Source: Paenibacillus sp. MBLB1832 | GTDB lineage: Bacteria > Bacillota > Bacilli > Paenibacillales > NBRC-103111 | NCBI RefSeq assembly: GCF_032271945.1 | Contig: NZ_CP130319.1 | Span: 4,669,001-4,733,000, forward strand | Direction: 5' to 3' | Length of the DNA: 64,000 nt | In this document: positions 53,362 through 61,482 of the stretch, piece by piece | How the letters are laid out: the number at the start of each line of letters is the position of its first letter | How positions within the stretch are numbered: the first letter of the stretch is position 1 | Position numbers and translations under genes: made by a program | Notes under the pieces: generated by a model | Told to the model about the DNA's origin: nothing | What the model saw: only the letters and a program-made list of their open reading frames with translations | Database searches by the model: none

Positions 53362-54460
53362 GGGTCACACCTCCGTTCTTTGTGAATTGCTCGATGAACT
53401 GACGCAAGACAAGAAGCAACCGCTCGTTATCTGCTCTTAAGCGAATCGCGATACGACAATAGCGATCATCTAATCCTTCAAAAAGTGAAGCATCCCGAAT
53501 TAAGATGCCTTGGTGCCCCATATAGCGCTGAGCATCTTTCACTGTTATCTGGAACGCTTCTGGGAACGAGAAAAGCAGAAAGTTCACTTCGCTAGGCACG
53601 ACTTCCAAACCCAGTTGTCGCAGCTGCTCGATCAGCCAAGGCTTCTCCACGCGCAGCCAAGCTTTCGTGGATTGCTCGAATACTTCCTCCTCTACAACTG
53701 CTGAACCCATTCGCTGCGCGAGGTAATTGACACTCCACTGCACTTGCAGCTGACACATCCGTGCAATTAAGTCGGGATGAGCCACGATAAACCCTAGTCG
53801 AATACCTGGAATGGAATAAAACTTCGTCATCGAGCGAATCACCGTCAATTTAGGTGTCCTCGAAGCAAGCTGCAACATGGAATGCTCGCGCTCTTTGGGG
53901 ACAAAATCCATAAACGCTTCATCCAGCACAAGGTGTCTATTGCTCTGCAGTAGGCCCTGAATGACCTGGGAAGGAAGCAATTTGCCTGTCGGATTATTCG
54001 GATGACCGAGGAAAAACAAATCTACATCCGCTAACCTCGCTTCGACGTCAGACCACTGTAATTCAAACTGATGTTGCGCAAATAACGGGATATTAACGAT
54101 CCCACCGCCTGATTTATGTACGGCTTCCTCATACTCGCTAAATGACGGTCTAGCTAGTCCTGTAGTTGCAGGCTGCAGCACACGCACGATGAGATCAATC
54201 AGCTCCGCCGCCCCATTACCAACGAGAATACTCGCTGGATCAATGTCATACTTGGCCGCCAGCTTCTGCGTCAATTCACGTACAACAGGGTCTGGATATT
54301 TGACGATGTCACGCCAACTCTCTTGCAGAATCTGCTTCACTACCTCTGGCGGGCCCAGCGGATTCATGTTGGAGCTATAATCGAGAAATTGCTCCTTCGG
54401 CCGCCCAAAGGCCTCCTCAGCGGTCCACAAGTCCCCGCCATGGCCGTATCGTTCTAACAT
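53354..54460 (-). CDS. cobC: Threonine-phosphate decarboxylase
   Basis: 368 residues of the class I PLP family, resembling histidinol-phosphate aminotransferase. In this cluster it should make (R)-1-amino-2-propanol phosphate, the linker of the nucleotide loop (called CobD in Salmonella, CobC in others). FLDYSSNMNPLGPP at the start, LVGNGAAELIDL, FLGHPNNPTGKLLP and the PLP lysine in RSMTKFYSIPGIRLGF are visible. AAGGAGG precedes the ATG. The operon position beside cobS, cbiB and cobU decides between the two activities. Confidence 0.88.
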   Translation of the reverse strand: MLERYGHGGDLWTAEEAFGRPKEQFLDYSSNMNPLGPPEVVKQILQESWRDIVKYPDPVVRELTQKLAAKYDIDPASILVGNGAAELIDLIVRVLQPATTGLARPSFSEYEEAVHKSGGGIVNIPLFAQHQFELQWSDVEARLADVDLFFLGHPNNPTGKLLPSQVIQGLLQSNRHLVLDEAFMDFVPKEREHSMLQLASRTPKLTVIRSMTKFYSIPGIRLGFIVAHPDLIARMCQLQVQWSVNYLAQRMGSAVVEEEVFEQSTKAWLRVEKPWLIEQLRQLGLEVVPSEVNFLLFSFPEAFQITVKDAQRYMGHQGILIRDASLFEGLDDRYCRIAIRLRADNERLLLVLRQFIEQFTKNGGVTRA

Positions 54461-54495
54461 CAGGGTCTCCTCCTTTCTTAATGGAGTTAGGACGG

Positions 54496-55308
54496 TTACA
54501 AGAAATGAATCAGCGTGAACAACAGCGCTGTCTCTATGAGTTCATTCAGAGCGCCATAGGTATCGCCTGTAAGCCCGCCTAATTTACTGCTAATATAAGC
54601 AGCTAGGCCAATTCCACAGAGTAAAGTCACTGCTAAGAAGCCAAGGACTGTGCTCCAGAGTGCAGCGTTATCCGAGCCCAATGCAAGCATATAAAGCATA
54701 GTTGCAATTAGAGCTAATAATAGAGAAGTAACGACATAGCCTCCCGTTACCCCACGGAACAAACTCCCCAATCCAGAACTCGGTCTGGCATATGGCCAAT
54801 GACGAATAGCAGCTACCATGAACCAACGGCTCCATATCGGTACGATGGCTACCAGCAGCAGTTGACTGTGCTGCCCTGATTTGGCCGTATCAAGCATCGT
54901 ATATAAGAGAGAGCATTTCAACATGAGCTGCAACACGCAAACGATCACACCCATCGCGCCCACGCGACTGTCTTTCATGATTTCAAGCATTTGCTCGCGA
55001 GGCCGATGACTCAGAATCCCATCCGCCGTATCCATGAGACCATCCAAGTGAAGCCCCCCCGTGAGCACGACCCACAAGCCGAGCAGCAGGACTGCGCCTG
55101 GCATGGCAGGAACCGCATAAGCCACTCCGACTCCCGCCAACTGTAGAAGCACACCGATCACGAAACCGACCAGCGGGTACCACACCGTGCTTCGCTGGAA
55201 TACCCGCTCCGTATAGTCAATCTGGAACGGCAGCGGTAAACGGGTCAAAAATTGAAAAGCGGCCAGGCCGGCACGCAGCCAGTCTAGCCCAATACGAAGA
55301 TGACGCAC
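54496..55308 (-). CDS. cobS: Adenosylcobinamide-GDP ribazoletransferase (cobalamin synthase)
   Basis: 270 residues with about seven membrane segments. It joins alpha-ribazole to adenosylcobinamide-GDP in the membrane. The acidic metal-binding motif LTGGLHLDGLMDTADGILSH near 80-100 is diagnostic, with KLGGLTGDTYGALNEL near the C-terminus. The start is a GTG at 55308 with GGGAGG 6 bases ahead, inside the end of cbiB; the two genes overlap by 25 bases. Confidence 0.95.
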   Translation of the reverse strand: MRHLRIGLDWLRAGLAAFQFLTRLPLPFQIDYTERVFQRSTVWYPLVGFVIGVLLQLAGVGVAYAVPAMPGAVLLLGLWVVLTGGLHLDGLMDTADGILSHRPREQMLEIMKDSRVGAMGVIVCVLQLMLKCSLLYTMLDTAKSGQHSQLLLVAIVPIWSRWFMVAAIRHWPYARPSSGLGSLFRGVTGGYVVTSLLLALIATMLYMLALGSDNAALWSTVLGFLAVTLLCGIGLAAYISSKLGGLTGDTYGALNELIETALLFTLIHFL

Positions 55309-56282
55309 AGGAGTCCTCCCATCATGATGAAACTGACGCCGTAGAGCATTCTCACGGCGTAGACAATGTCCTGCTGCGTTCGCGGACGCAGCGGCCAGCC
55401 CAAGCGGGCGCGCTCACTCGCAGCGCCTCCGTAGCTGTTCAGCCCGCCAAGCTCGATCCCGAGTGCCCCGGCAACCGCCGACTCGGGTATCCCGCTGTTC
55501 GGGCTGGGGTGTAGATGCGCGAAGCGGCGTATCGCTGCCGCAGCGCGCCCAGCTGAGCAGCCCGGCGTGAGCAGGGCTGTCAGGACGAGCAGGGCGCCGG
55601 TCAGGCGCGCCGGCAGCCAGTTCATGACGTCGTCCCAGCGGGCCGACGCCCAGCCGAAATGACGGTATCTGTCATTTCGGTAACCGACCATCGAATCCAG
55701 CGTATTCGATGCGCGGTACAACATCGCGAGCGGCGAACCGCCGAGCAGCGCGTAGATCAAGGGCGCGACGACCGCGTCCACGATGTTCTCCGCGACCGTC
55801 TCCACGACGGCTCGCGTCAGCTCTGCCTCGGGCAGATGCGCGGTATCCCGGCCTACGATGTAGCCGGTGTACTTGCGAGCATCTGCGAGGTTGCCTGTGC
55901 GCAGCGGACGGTAGACGAGGTACGCGGCGTCTTTCAAGCCCTTGATCGCCACCGTGGTGGCGATCAGCCAGGTGGATACCGCATACCCCAACCAGGGGTG
56001 AATGCGGTGTGCAGTCGACACAAACAAGAGGACGATGCCGAAACTGAGCGCAACGGTAGATATCGTCAGCACGACTCCCTTCCACTTCACCCACCTCGGG
56101 TTCGCAGCCACGCTAGTGACGTCGCCGTTTTTTCCCGGATGCAGCTTATGTTCCATCCAACGAATCCAACGACCGATCCAAATCACGGGATGAGTTGGCC
56201 ATTTCGGATCGCCAATCAGCCAGTCCAACATAATGGCTGCAGCCGTCATACTTACTATTTCCAGCGGGCTATACAGCCACAT
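55284..56282 (-). CDS. cbiB: Adenosylcobinamide-phosphate synthase
   Basis: 332 residues, membrane protein with several hydrophobic segments. It attaches aminopropanol phosphate to adenosylcobyric acid. Family motifs are visible: LIGDPKWPTHPVIWIGRWI at the N-terminus, GRDTAHLPEAELTRAVVETVAENIVDAVVAP, NTLDSMVGYRND and SPNSGIPESAVAGAL. The stretch 55440-55800 is much richer in GC (up to 47 of 60 bases) than the rest of the gene. The ribosome site is weak (GGGTG). It overlaps cobS. Confidence 0.93.
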   Translation of the reverse strand: MWLYSPLEIVSMTAAAIMLDWLIGDPKWPTHPVIWIGRWIRWMEHKLHPGKNGDVTSVAANPRWVKWKGVVLTISTVALSFGIVLLFVSTAHRIHPWLGYAVSTWLIATTVAIKGLKDAAYLVYRPLRTGNLADARKYTGYIVGRDTAHLPEAELTRAVVETVAENIVDAVVAPLIYALLGGSPLAMLYRASNTLDSMVGYRNDRYRHFGWASARWDDVMNWLPARLTGALLVLTALLTPGCSAGRAAAAIRRFAHLHPSPNSGIPESAVAGALGIELGGLNSYGGAASERARLGWPLRPRTQQDIVYAVRMLYGVSFIMMGGLLCVIFVLG

Positions 56283-56333
56283 CGGCGTTCACCCAACTAT
56301 TTTTACATAAGCCCATCTCTTCGCCCAACCTAT

Positions 56334-56897
56334 CTATGTCTCAAATACGTAAGCTCTGCTTTTTAATTCAACTGGAATCCCCACGGTCACGAGGAAAACC
56401 TCCTCACAAACCGCAGCGAGCCGTTGATTCATACGACCCGCCAAATCTCGGAACTGTCGACCAAGCGGATATTCCGGCACAATGCCGTCGCCCACTTCGT
56501 TCGTCACCAAGATGACTTGTCCAGGGTGGGAAGCTACCGCTTGCACAAGCTCATCAATGCGCTTGCCGACATGCTCAGCCGCATAGCTGGAAGCTTCGTA
56601 GTACAATAGCCAATTCGTAAGCCATAGTGTTAGGCAGTCCACCAACACAACAGCCCCTTCACCGCTCTCCTGTAGCTTGTTAAGCTCATCCACCAGCGCA
56701 TACGGCTCCTCCCGCGTTTCCCAAGGGAAACCCGCCTGCAGCCTCATCTGCTGGTGCAGTCCCACCCGCTCCTTCATTTCCTCATCTTCGGCAAGACAGG
56801 TCGCGATGTAAATTCCGCGCTGATTGCGATGCATCGCCAGCTTCTCAGCGAAAGAGCTCTTTCCGCTGCGCGCGCCGCCTGTAACCAATACCGCCAT
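56334..56897 (-). CDS. cobU: Adenosylcobinamide kinase / guanylyltransferase
   Basis: 187 residues from the ATG at 56897, with AAGGTGG 8 bases ahead; a GTG 12 bases upstream overlaps that site. The P loop VTGGARSGKSSFAEKL is at the N-terminus. VLVDCLTLWLTNWLL and ILVTNEVGDGIVPEYPLGRQFRDLAGRMNQ are typical of CobU. The enzyme phosphorylates adenosylcobinamide and then makes the GDP derivative. A 52-bp hairpin repeat separates it from cobT. Confidence 0.95.
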   Translation of the reverse strand: MAVLVTGGARSGKSSFAEKLAMHRNQRGIYIATCLAEDEEMKERVGLHQQMRLQAGFPWETREEPYALVDELNKLQESGEGAVVLVDCLTLWLTNWLLYYEASSYAAEHVGKRIDELVQAVASHPGQVILVTNEVGDGIVPEYPLGRQFRDLAGRMNQRLAAVCEEVFLVTVGIPVELKSRAYVFET

Positions 56898-56919
56898 GAC
56901 ATCCGCCACCTTCTCTTCT

Positions 56920-56995
56920 ACTAACTCGAGCGCTTCTATCGCCGTGCAGTCGCTGTTAGTCGATAAATTCGACTAACTCGAGCGCTTCTATCGCC
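56920..56995. repeat. Hairpin minisatellite between cobT and cobU, 52-bp period
   Basis: ACTAACTCGAGCGCTTCTAT plus CGCC occurs at 56920-56943 and 56972-56995, exactly 52 bases apart. At 56955-56977 is a perfect hairpin: stem GTTAGTCGA, loop TAAAT, stem TCGACTAAC. There are about one and a half units. The geometry equals that of the 36992-37536 array though the bases differ. Confidence 0.85.
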
Positions 56996-57029
56996 ATGCG
57001 GGAGCTAATCCCCTCTTACGCTCTTCATC

Positions 57030-58100
57030 TTACCCGCGCGACACGCCGGCACTGTCGAATGTCGCCATCTCTCTCATGATCTTGCCTGCAGCATCGATCA
57101 AGTTAAACACAAGCACTGCGCCCGTGCCTTCGCCCAACCGCATATCCATCTGCAGCATCGCTTTGAGGCCAAGCGACTCCAGGAGCTTCGCATGCCCTTG
57201 CTCCTGCGACAAGTGCGAGGCGAGCATGTAGGACGCGCTTAGCGGAGCTAATCGGCTCGCCACGAGCGCTGCTGTCGACGAGATGAAGCCGTCGACGACA
57301 ACCGGGCAGCGGTGCTTCGCCGCGCCAAGAATCACCCCAACCAGTCCGGCGATCTCCAATCCGCCGACTTTACTCAACACTTCAAGCCCATACGCAGCGC
57401 TTGTCTCTCCACCCTCGGCGCGCAGACCGTTCACGTTCAGCGCCTTCGTAACGACCGATTGCTTATGCAGCCATGTCGCATCGTCTATCCCTGTGCCACG
57501 GCCCACGGCCTGGCCAGCTTCCAAGCCCGTCAACGCGCATAGGATCGCAGCGCTTGCTGTTGTATTGCCGATCCCCATTTCGCCTGTGGCGAAAAGTCGA
57601 TAGCCTTTTTCAACCAAATCATCCACGATCCGCACACCTGCTAGAATTGCATCCACCGTCTCATCCAGAGATAGCGCAGCCTCTCGTGCCATATTGCGCG
57701 TGCCCTTGCGAACTTTGCATGAGACCAGATTCGGATGCTCCAAATCCGCATTCACGCCGATATCCACACACACGACATCCGCTCCCGCATGTCGGGCAAG
57801 TACATTGACAGCAGCGCCGCCAGATAAGAAGTTAAGCACCATCTGAGGCGTTACTTCCGCTGGGAAGGCAGAAATGCCTTCTTCACACACACCATGGTCG
57901 CCTGCCATAACAATCACGGCTTTTTTCGATAAGTCCGGCATCACTTCACCCGTAATACCCGCGACTTGTCGTGCAATATCCTCTAACTTGCCTAAACTTC
58001 CCTGCGGCTTCGTCAATTGGTTTAAATGATCATTTGCTTGTCCTACGATCTCCGCATGGAGCGGTTCAATCGCTTGAAGCAAAGCTTCTAATCTATTCAT
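57030..58100 (-). CDS. cobT: Nicotinate-nucleotide-dimethylbenzimidazole phosphoribosyltransferase
   Basis: 356 residues. It makes alpha-ribazole phosphate, the lower ligand of cobalamin. Motifs: LTKPQGSLGKLEDIARQVAGI, VIVMAGDHGVCEEGISAFPAEVT, ATGEMGIGNTTASAA, VVDGFISSTAALVA, and the catalytic glutamate in DMRLGEGTGA near 320. GGAGG precedes the ATG. It lies downstream of the btu genes after a 200-base gap filled by a repeat element, so it may be on the same transcript or a separate one. Confidence 0.96.
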   Translation of the reverse strand: MNRLEALLQAIEPLHAEIVGQANDHLNQLTKPQGSLGKLEDIARQVAGITGEVMPDLSKKAVIVMAGDHGVCEEGISAFPAEVTPQMVLNFLSGGAAVNVLARHAGADVVCVDIGVNADLEHPNLVSCKVRKGTRNMAREAALSLDETVDAILAGVRIVDDLVEKGYRLFATGEMGIGNTTASAAILCALTGLEAGQAVGRGTGIDDATWLHKQSVVTKALNVNGLRAEGGETSAAYGLEVLSKVGGLEIAGLVGVILGAAKHRCPVVVDGFISSTAALVASRLAPLSASYMLASHLSQEQGHAKLLESLGLKAMLQMDMRLGEGTGAVLVFNLIDAAGKIMREMATFDSAGVSRG

Positions 58101-58127
58101 TTTTCATGCCTCCGTTTATGAGGTAGC

Positions 58128-58288
58128 TCAAAAAGTCGTATTTGACCACGAAGCAATCCAAGAATTCAATTCGACATCGAATCTTGCGTTCACCTTGGAA
58201 GTCCGGTACTCATGTAGGTTTGCCTACACTCCGTTCCTCTTCGTCCCATTCTCGCAACCTTCTCGGTGCTGAAAACCCGACTTTTTGA
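58128..58288. repeat. About 160-bp element with 11-bp inverted ends
   Basis: TCAAAAAGTCG at 58128-58138 is the exact inverse of CGACTTTTTGA at 58278-58288. The inside (minus strand: GGGTTTTCAGCACCGAGAAGG, then CACTCCGTTCC-type and GAACGCAAGATTCGAT segments) has no ORF. I recall near-identical sequence in intergenic spaces of Paenibacillus-like genomes, so it is probably a dispersed non-coding repeat. It lies between btuD and cobT. Confidence 0.65.
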
Positions 58289-58304
58289 ACACGCACATTA
58301 TGTG

Positions 58305-59090
58305 TTATTTTCCAGGTTGTAATAATATCTGCGGTACATCTGTAACAGGATGTTTCAACACAATCGGTTCTGTCCCGTACACATGAGCAATCAGGTCACT
58401 CTTCATGATCTCCTCAGGTGTGCCAATAGCGGCAACACGCCCCTCATGGATGATCATCAAACGCGTGCAATACTGCGCCGCCAAATTCAGATCATGCAGG
58501 ACAGCCACTACCGTCAGCTCCGCTTCCTGCTGCCAGCTTCGGATATAGTCCATCATTTGGACTTGATAGCCGATATCGAGGAAGGTCGTCGGCTCATCCA
58601 GCATGAGCAAACTCGGCTGCTGGGCCATCACTTTAGCTAGTGCAACGCGCTGCCGTTCGCCACCGCTCAACCGCTCAATCGTTCGATGGACGAGCGCTTC
58701 CAGTTCTAATTTTGCCACAATTGCCTCAATAAGTCTCTCTGCATTTTCCAGATCTCCGCCTAGCCAGCTTTGAAAAGGGAACCGCCCCATCTCGATCACT
58801 TCGCGAACCGTGAACCCGACAGGCGGAAGAGCGTCTTGTTGAAGAACGGCGAGCCATTTGGCCAGCTCTTTGCGAGAGTAAGAGCCCACTTTTTTCCCTT
58901 TCAAAAGCACACGGCCATCGTTCACAGGATCCATGCCGGAAAGCAAGCGAAGCAGGGTAGACTTGCCGCTGCCATTCGGACCAATAATGCCAAAAAACTC
59001 CCCATGCGCCACCTCAAAACTAATCTGGTCTAACACACTCTGATCGTGAAAACGGCGGGAGAGCCCCTCTACTTGTATCATCGACATCAA
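58305..59090 (-). CDS. btuD: B12/cobinamide ABC transporter ATP-binding protein
   Basis: 261 residues. Walker A GPNGSGKST near 38-46, signature LSGGERQR near 145, Walker B LLMLDEPTTFLD, and the switch histidine in AVLHDLNLA are all intact. The sequence belongs to the iron-chelate/B12 importer group. Its start overlaps btuC by 4 bases. Position behind a cobalamin riboswitch and beside cob genes points to corrinoid rather than siderophore uptake. Confidence 0.92.
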   Translation of the reverse strand: MMSMIQVEGLSRRFHDQSVLDQISFEVAHGEFFGIIGPNGSGKSTLLRLLSGMDPVNDGRVLLKGKKVGSYSRKELAKWLAVLQQDALPPVGFTVREVIEMGRFPFQSWLGGDLENAERLIEAIVAKLELEALVHRTIERLSGGERQRVALAKVMAQQPSLLMLDEPTTFLDIGYQVQMMDYIRSWQQEAELTVVAVLHDLNLAAQYCTRLMIIHEGRVAAIGTPEEIMKSDLIAHVYGTEPIVLKHPVTDVPQILLQPGK

Positions 59091-60124
59091 CCTCTTAACG
59101 TTTTCTTATCCTTGTGAAGCAGATAGGCGAAAAACGGGGCACCCAGGAAAGCCGTGATGACACCCAGTGGAATTTCCGTCGGACTGAGTAACGTTCGGGC
59201 GATCGTATCCGCCCATAAGACATAAATTCCCCCGCCAATGGCGGAAAGCGGAATGATCAAGCGATAGTCGGGCCCCACGATCAGTCGTATCAAATGGGGA
59301 ACGATTAATCCTACGAAGCCAATAACGCCAGCCACCGATACAGCTGAAGCTGTTATCAACGTCGCCGTAGTGAGAACGATCAGTTTCGTGCGTTCTACAT
59401 GCACGCCTAGATGTGCGGCTTGACGCTCCCCGAGCGCTAACAAATTTAACGACCTCGCATAGCCCATTAAAATGATCATCCCGACGGCAAGATAAGGCAT
59501 AATCATGTACACATACGACCATCCTCGCAGTGCAAGGCTGCCCATCAACCAGAAAATAATCTCATTAATCACTTGGTTGGAAATCGATACGAGGAACGAA
59601 ACGAACGCTCCTAGAAAAGCCTGCATGACGACTCCAGATAAGATCAACGTTTCCATTTTGAGCTTTCCATCAATGAGTGCCAATTTTAATACTAAAAATA
59701 AAGAAATAGCTCCTGTCGCGAAGGCCACAATAGGAATGGACCACTGGCCGAACCAAGCGAATTGGAGTCCGAAATAGATGAGGATGGCCGCCCCCACCGA
59801 TGCCCCCGAGGAAACCCCTAAGGAATAAGGATCAGCGAGCGGATTGCGAAGCACGCCTTGGAAGGCTGCCCCTGCAATTGAAAGCGAAGCGCCGACAAGA
59901 ATTCCTAGCAGTACGCGCGGAATACGCACTTTATTCAAAATTTGCTCTGATGATTGCGGCCAGCTCATCTCGATATGACTGCTTACACCTGGAATATGTT
60001 TCCCCAGAATGCCCACAATGTCGGCGATCGGCAGATTTGCTGTTCCTATCGATAAACTCACCACAATAGAAAGAAGAAGGAGTATGACTCCTACTCCTCC
60101 CCCAACGATTAGTTTTCTTTTCAT
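59087..60124 (-). CDS. btuC: B12/cobinamide ABC transporter permease
   Basis: 345 residues, FecCD/BtuC family with about ten membrane helices. Motifs: FQGVLRNPLADPYSLGVSSGASVGA, GLIVPHLIRLIVGPDYR and the C-terminal PTEIPLGVITAFLGAPFFAYLL. Its start shares a base with the btuF stop (TAATG), and its stop overlaps btuD, so the three genes are tightly coupled. Confidence 0.93.
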   Translation of the reverse strand: MKRKLIVGGGVGVILLLLSIVVSLSIGTANLPIADIVGILGKHIPGVSSHIEMSWPQSSEQILNKVRIPRVLLGILVGASLSIAGAAFQGVLRNPLADPYSLGVSSGASVGAAILIYFGLQFAWFGQWSIPIVAFATGAISLFLVLKLALIDGKLKMETLILSGVVMQAFLGAFVSFLVSISNQVINEIIFWLMGSLALRGWSYVYMIMPYLAVGMIILMGYARSLNLLALGERQAAHLGVHVERTKLIVLTTATLITASAVSVAGVIGFVGLIVPHLIRLIVGPDYRLIIPLSAIGGGIYVLWADTIARTLLSPTEIPLGVITAFLGAPFFAYLLHKDKKTLRG

Positions 60125-61140
60125 TATTTCACCAATTCAGGATAGATTCCTTTCGCCATTTCCACCAATCCGTCTGTTAATCTTGGCCCTGGACGGCTGA
60201 GCAGGTTCTGATCTAACCCAATTACACGTTTATTTTTCACAGCGTCGATTGCATCCCAACCGCCGCGCGTACGAATGATGTCTTCTAGCGGTTTCTTCGT
60301 TTTTGAATCAATAATTCCGTTCCCAAACAAGATCACACTTGGATTTTGTTGAATAATCTTCTCTTCACTGATTTCGTACCAGCCTTCTTTATCCGCAGCC
60401 ACATTCACGCCGCCGGAAAGCTTGATCAGCTCATCCATGAACACGCCGCTTCCAACTGTCCAACCTGGGGCAAATTCGATGTACACTTTTTTCTTATTCT
60501 CTTGCTTCACGTCTTTCACAGCATCAACAACCTTTTGACGGTCCGCTTTCATTTTGCTAACGACCTTGTCCGCTTGCTCCTGATGATCGGTAATTTGACC
60601 GAACGTTTGAATATTGGTGATGGCATCATCTAACGTTTTCGGATCTACTTTGAACACATTAATGTTCAGCGCGCGAAGCTTCTCAACCGATTCCGCATTC
60701 ATCGAAACGCCCGTAATGACTAGATTTGCATTGGACGCAATGACAGCCTCTACATTCGGTTTCACAATGCTGCCCAGCTTCGGTTTCGATTTAGCCGCTT
60801 CTGGGTAGTCATCATAATCCGAAACACCCACGATGTTGGACTCTAAACCGATCGCGAATAGCGCTTCTGTCTCCGCCGGCGATACGGATGCGATCTTCTC
60901 AGGCGCTTTGTCAAATGTAAATTCTTTCCCCGTTGCATCCTTCACTTTCAAAGGATACGTTGTTTTCTTCACTGCGACTGGTGTTGCCGATGCCGTCGAT
61001 ACTGGCGCTTTGGTCGATCCTCCGCCAAGCTTTGATGGATCTGAGATTTCTGCTTCTTTCTTGGCGCATGCGGACAACGAAACTGCTGTTGCAAGCGCTA
61101 GTGTTGCTACTAATCCTTTGGTGACCCACTTTTGTTTCAT
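60124..61140 (-). CDS. btuF: B12/cobinamide-binding lipoprotein
   Basis: 338 residues from the ATG at 61140 (GAAGGG ahead); the longer upstream frame runs into the riboswitch terminator. The lipobox is LSAC (C25), followed by a short S/T/A linker. The mature part is a class III binding protein: FDKAPEKIASVSPAETEALFAIGLESNIVGVSDYDDYPEAA, then a long central helix and RPGPRLTDGLVEMAKGIYPEL at the end. It captures corrinoid outside the cell for BtuCD. It is the first gene behind the riboswitch. Confidence 0.9.
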   Translation of the reverse strand: MKQKWVTKGLVATLALATAVSLSACAKKEAEISDPSKLGGGSTKAPVSTASATPVAVKKTTYPLKVKDATGKEFTFDKAPEKIASVSPAETEALFAIGLESNIVGVSDYDDYPEAAKSKPKLGSIVKPNVEAVIASNANLVITGVSMNAESVEKLRALNINVFKVDPKTLDDAITNIQTFGQITDHQEQADKVVSKMKADRQKVVDAVKDVKQENKKKVYIEFAPGWTVGSGVFMDELIKLSGGVNVAADKEGWYEISEEKIIQQNPSVILFGNGIIDSKTKKPLEDIIRTRGGWDAIDAVKNKRVIGLDQNLLSRPGPRLTDGLVEMAKGIYPELVK

Positions 61141-61186
61141 GATGGAACCCTTCTTTCCGCTCTTTTTGATGTAGATTGATTCCAAC

Positions 61187-61226
61187 AAAAAAGCCCCCCT
61201 GTTCACAAGGAACGAGAGGGACGATA
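61187..61226 (-). terminator. Terminator of the cobalamin riboswitch
   Basis: On the minus strand GTCCCTCTCGTTC pairs imperfectly with GAACAGGGGGGC around CTTGT, followed by six T, just before btuF. Confidence 0.75.
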
Positions 61227-61435
61227 AATCGCGGTATTGGGCAACAAATGAACATGAGTTGCTTCCTGATTTAACGCGACCCTTTCCTCGAAGGATGTCG
61301 TAAACGGCACCATAGGCAGGTATCCTGACTCTCCAGCCAAGCGCTTGGCTGAATTACAGTGGCGGGACCGTGCTGGACTCTAACCAGCTTCCCTTTTAAC
61401 TAATAGACTCCATACTGAAATCTATCAGCACCTAC
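61227..61435 (-). promoter_or_regulatory. Cobalamin riboswitch controlling btuFCD and cob genes
   Basis: The minus strand shows the B12 elements in order: GTAGGTGC, AAAGGGAAGCTGGTTAG, AGTCCAGCACGGTCCCGCCA, CTGTAATTC and the B12 box AGAGTCAGGATACCTGCC. A TATAAT-like -10 lies about 15 bases upstream. Adenosylcobalamin binding should reduce expression of the operon. Confidence 0.95.
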
Positions 61436-61482
61436 GGCTGCAAATTATACTATCAATCTAATTGTCGATTATAGACGTTCTC

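Noticed and set aside
55659-56366. Long plus-strand frame opposite cbiB
   Set aside because: Open only because of the GC-rich stretch; cbiB motifs on the minus strand are unambiguous.
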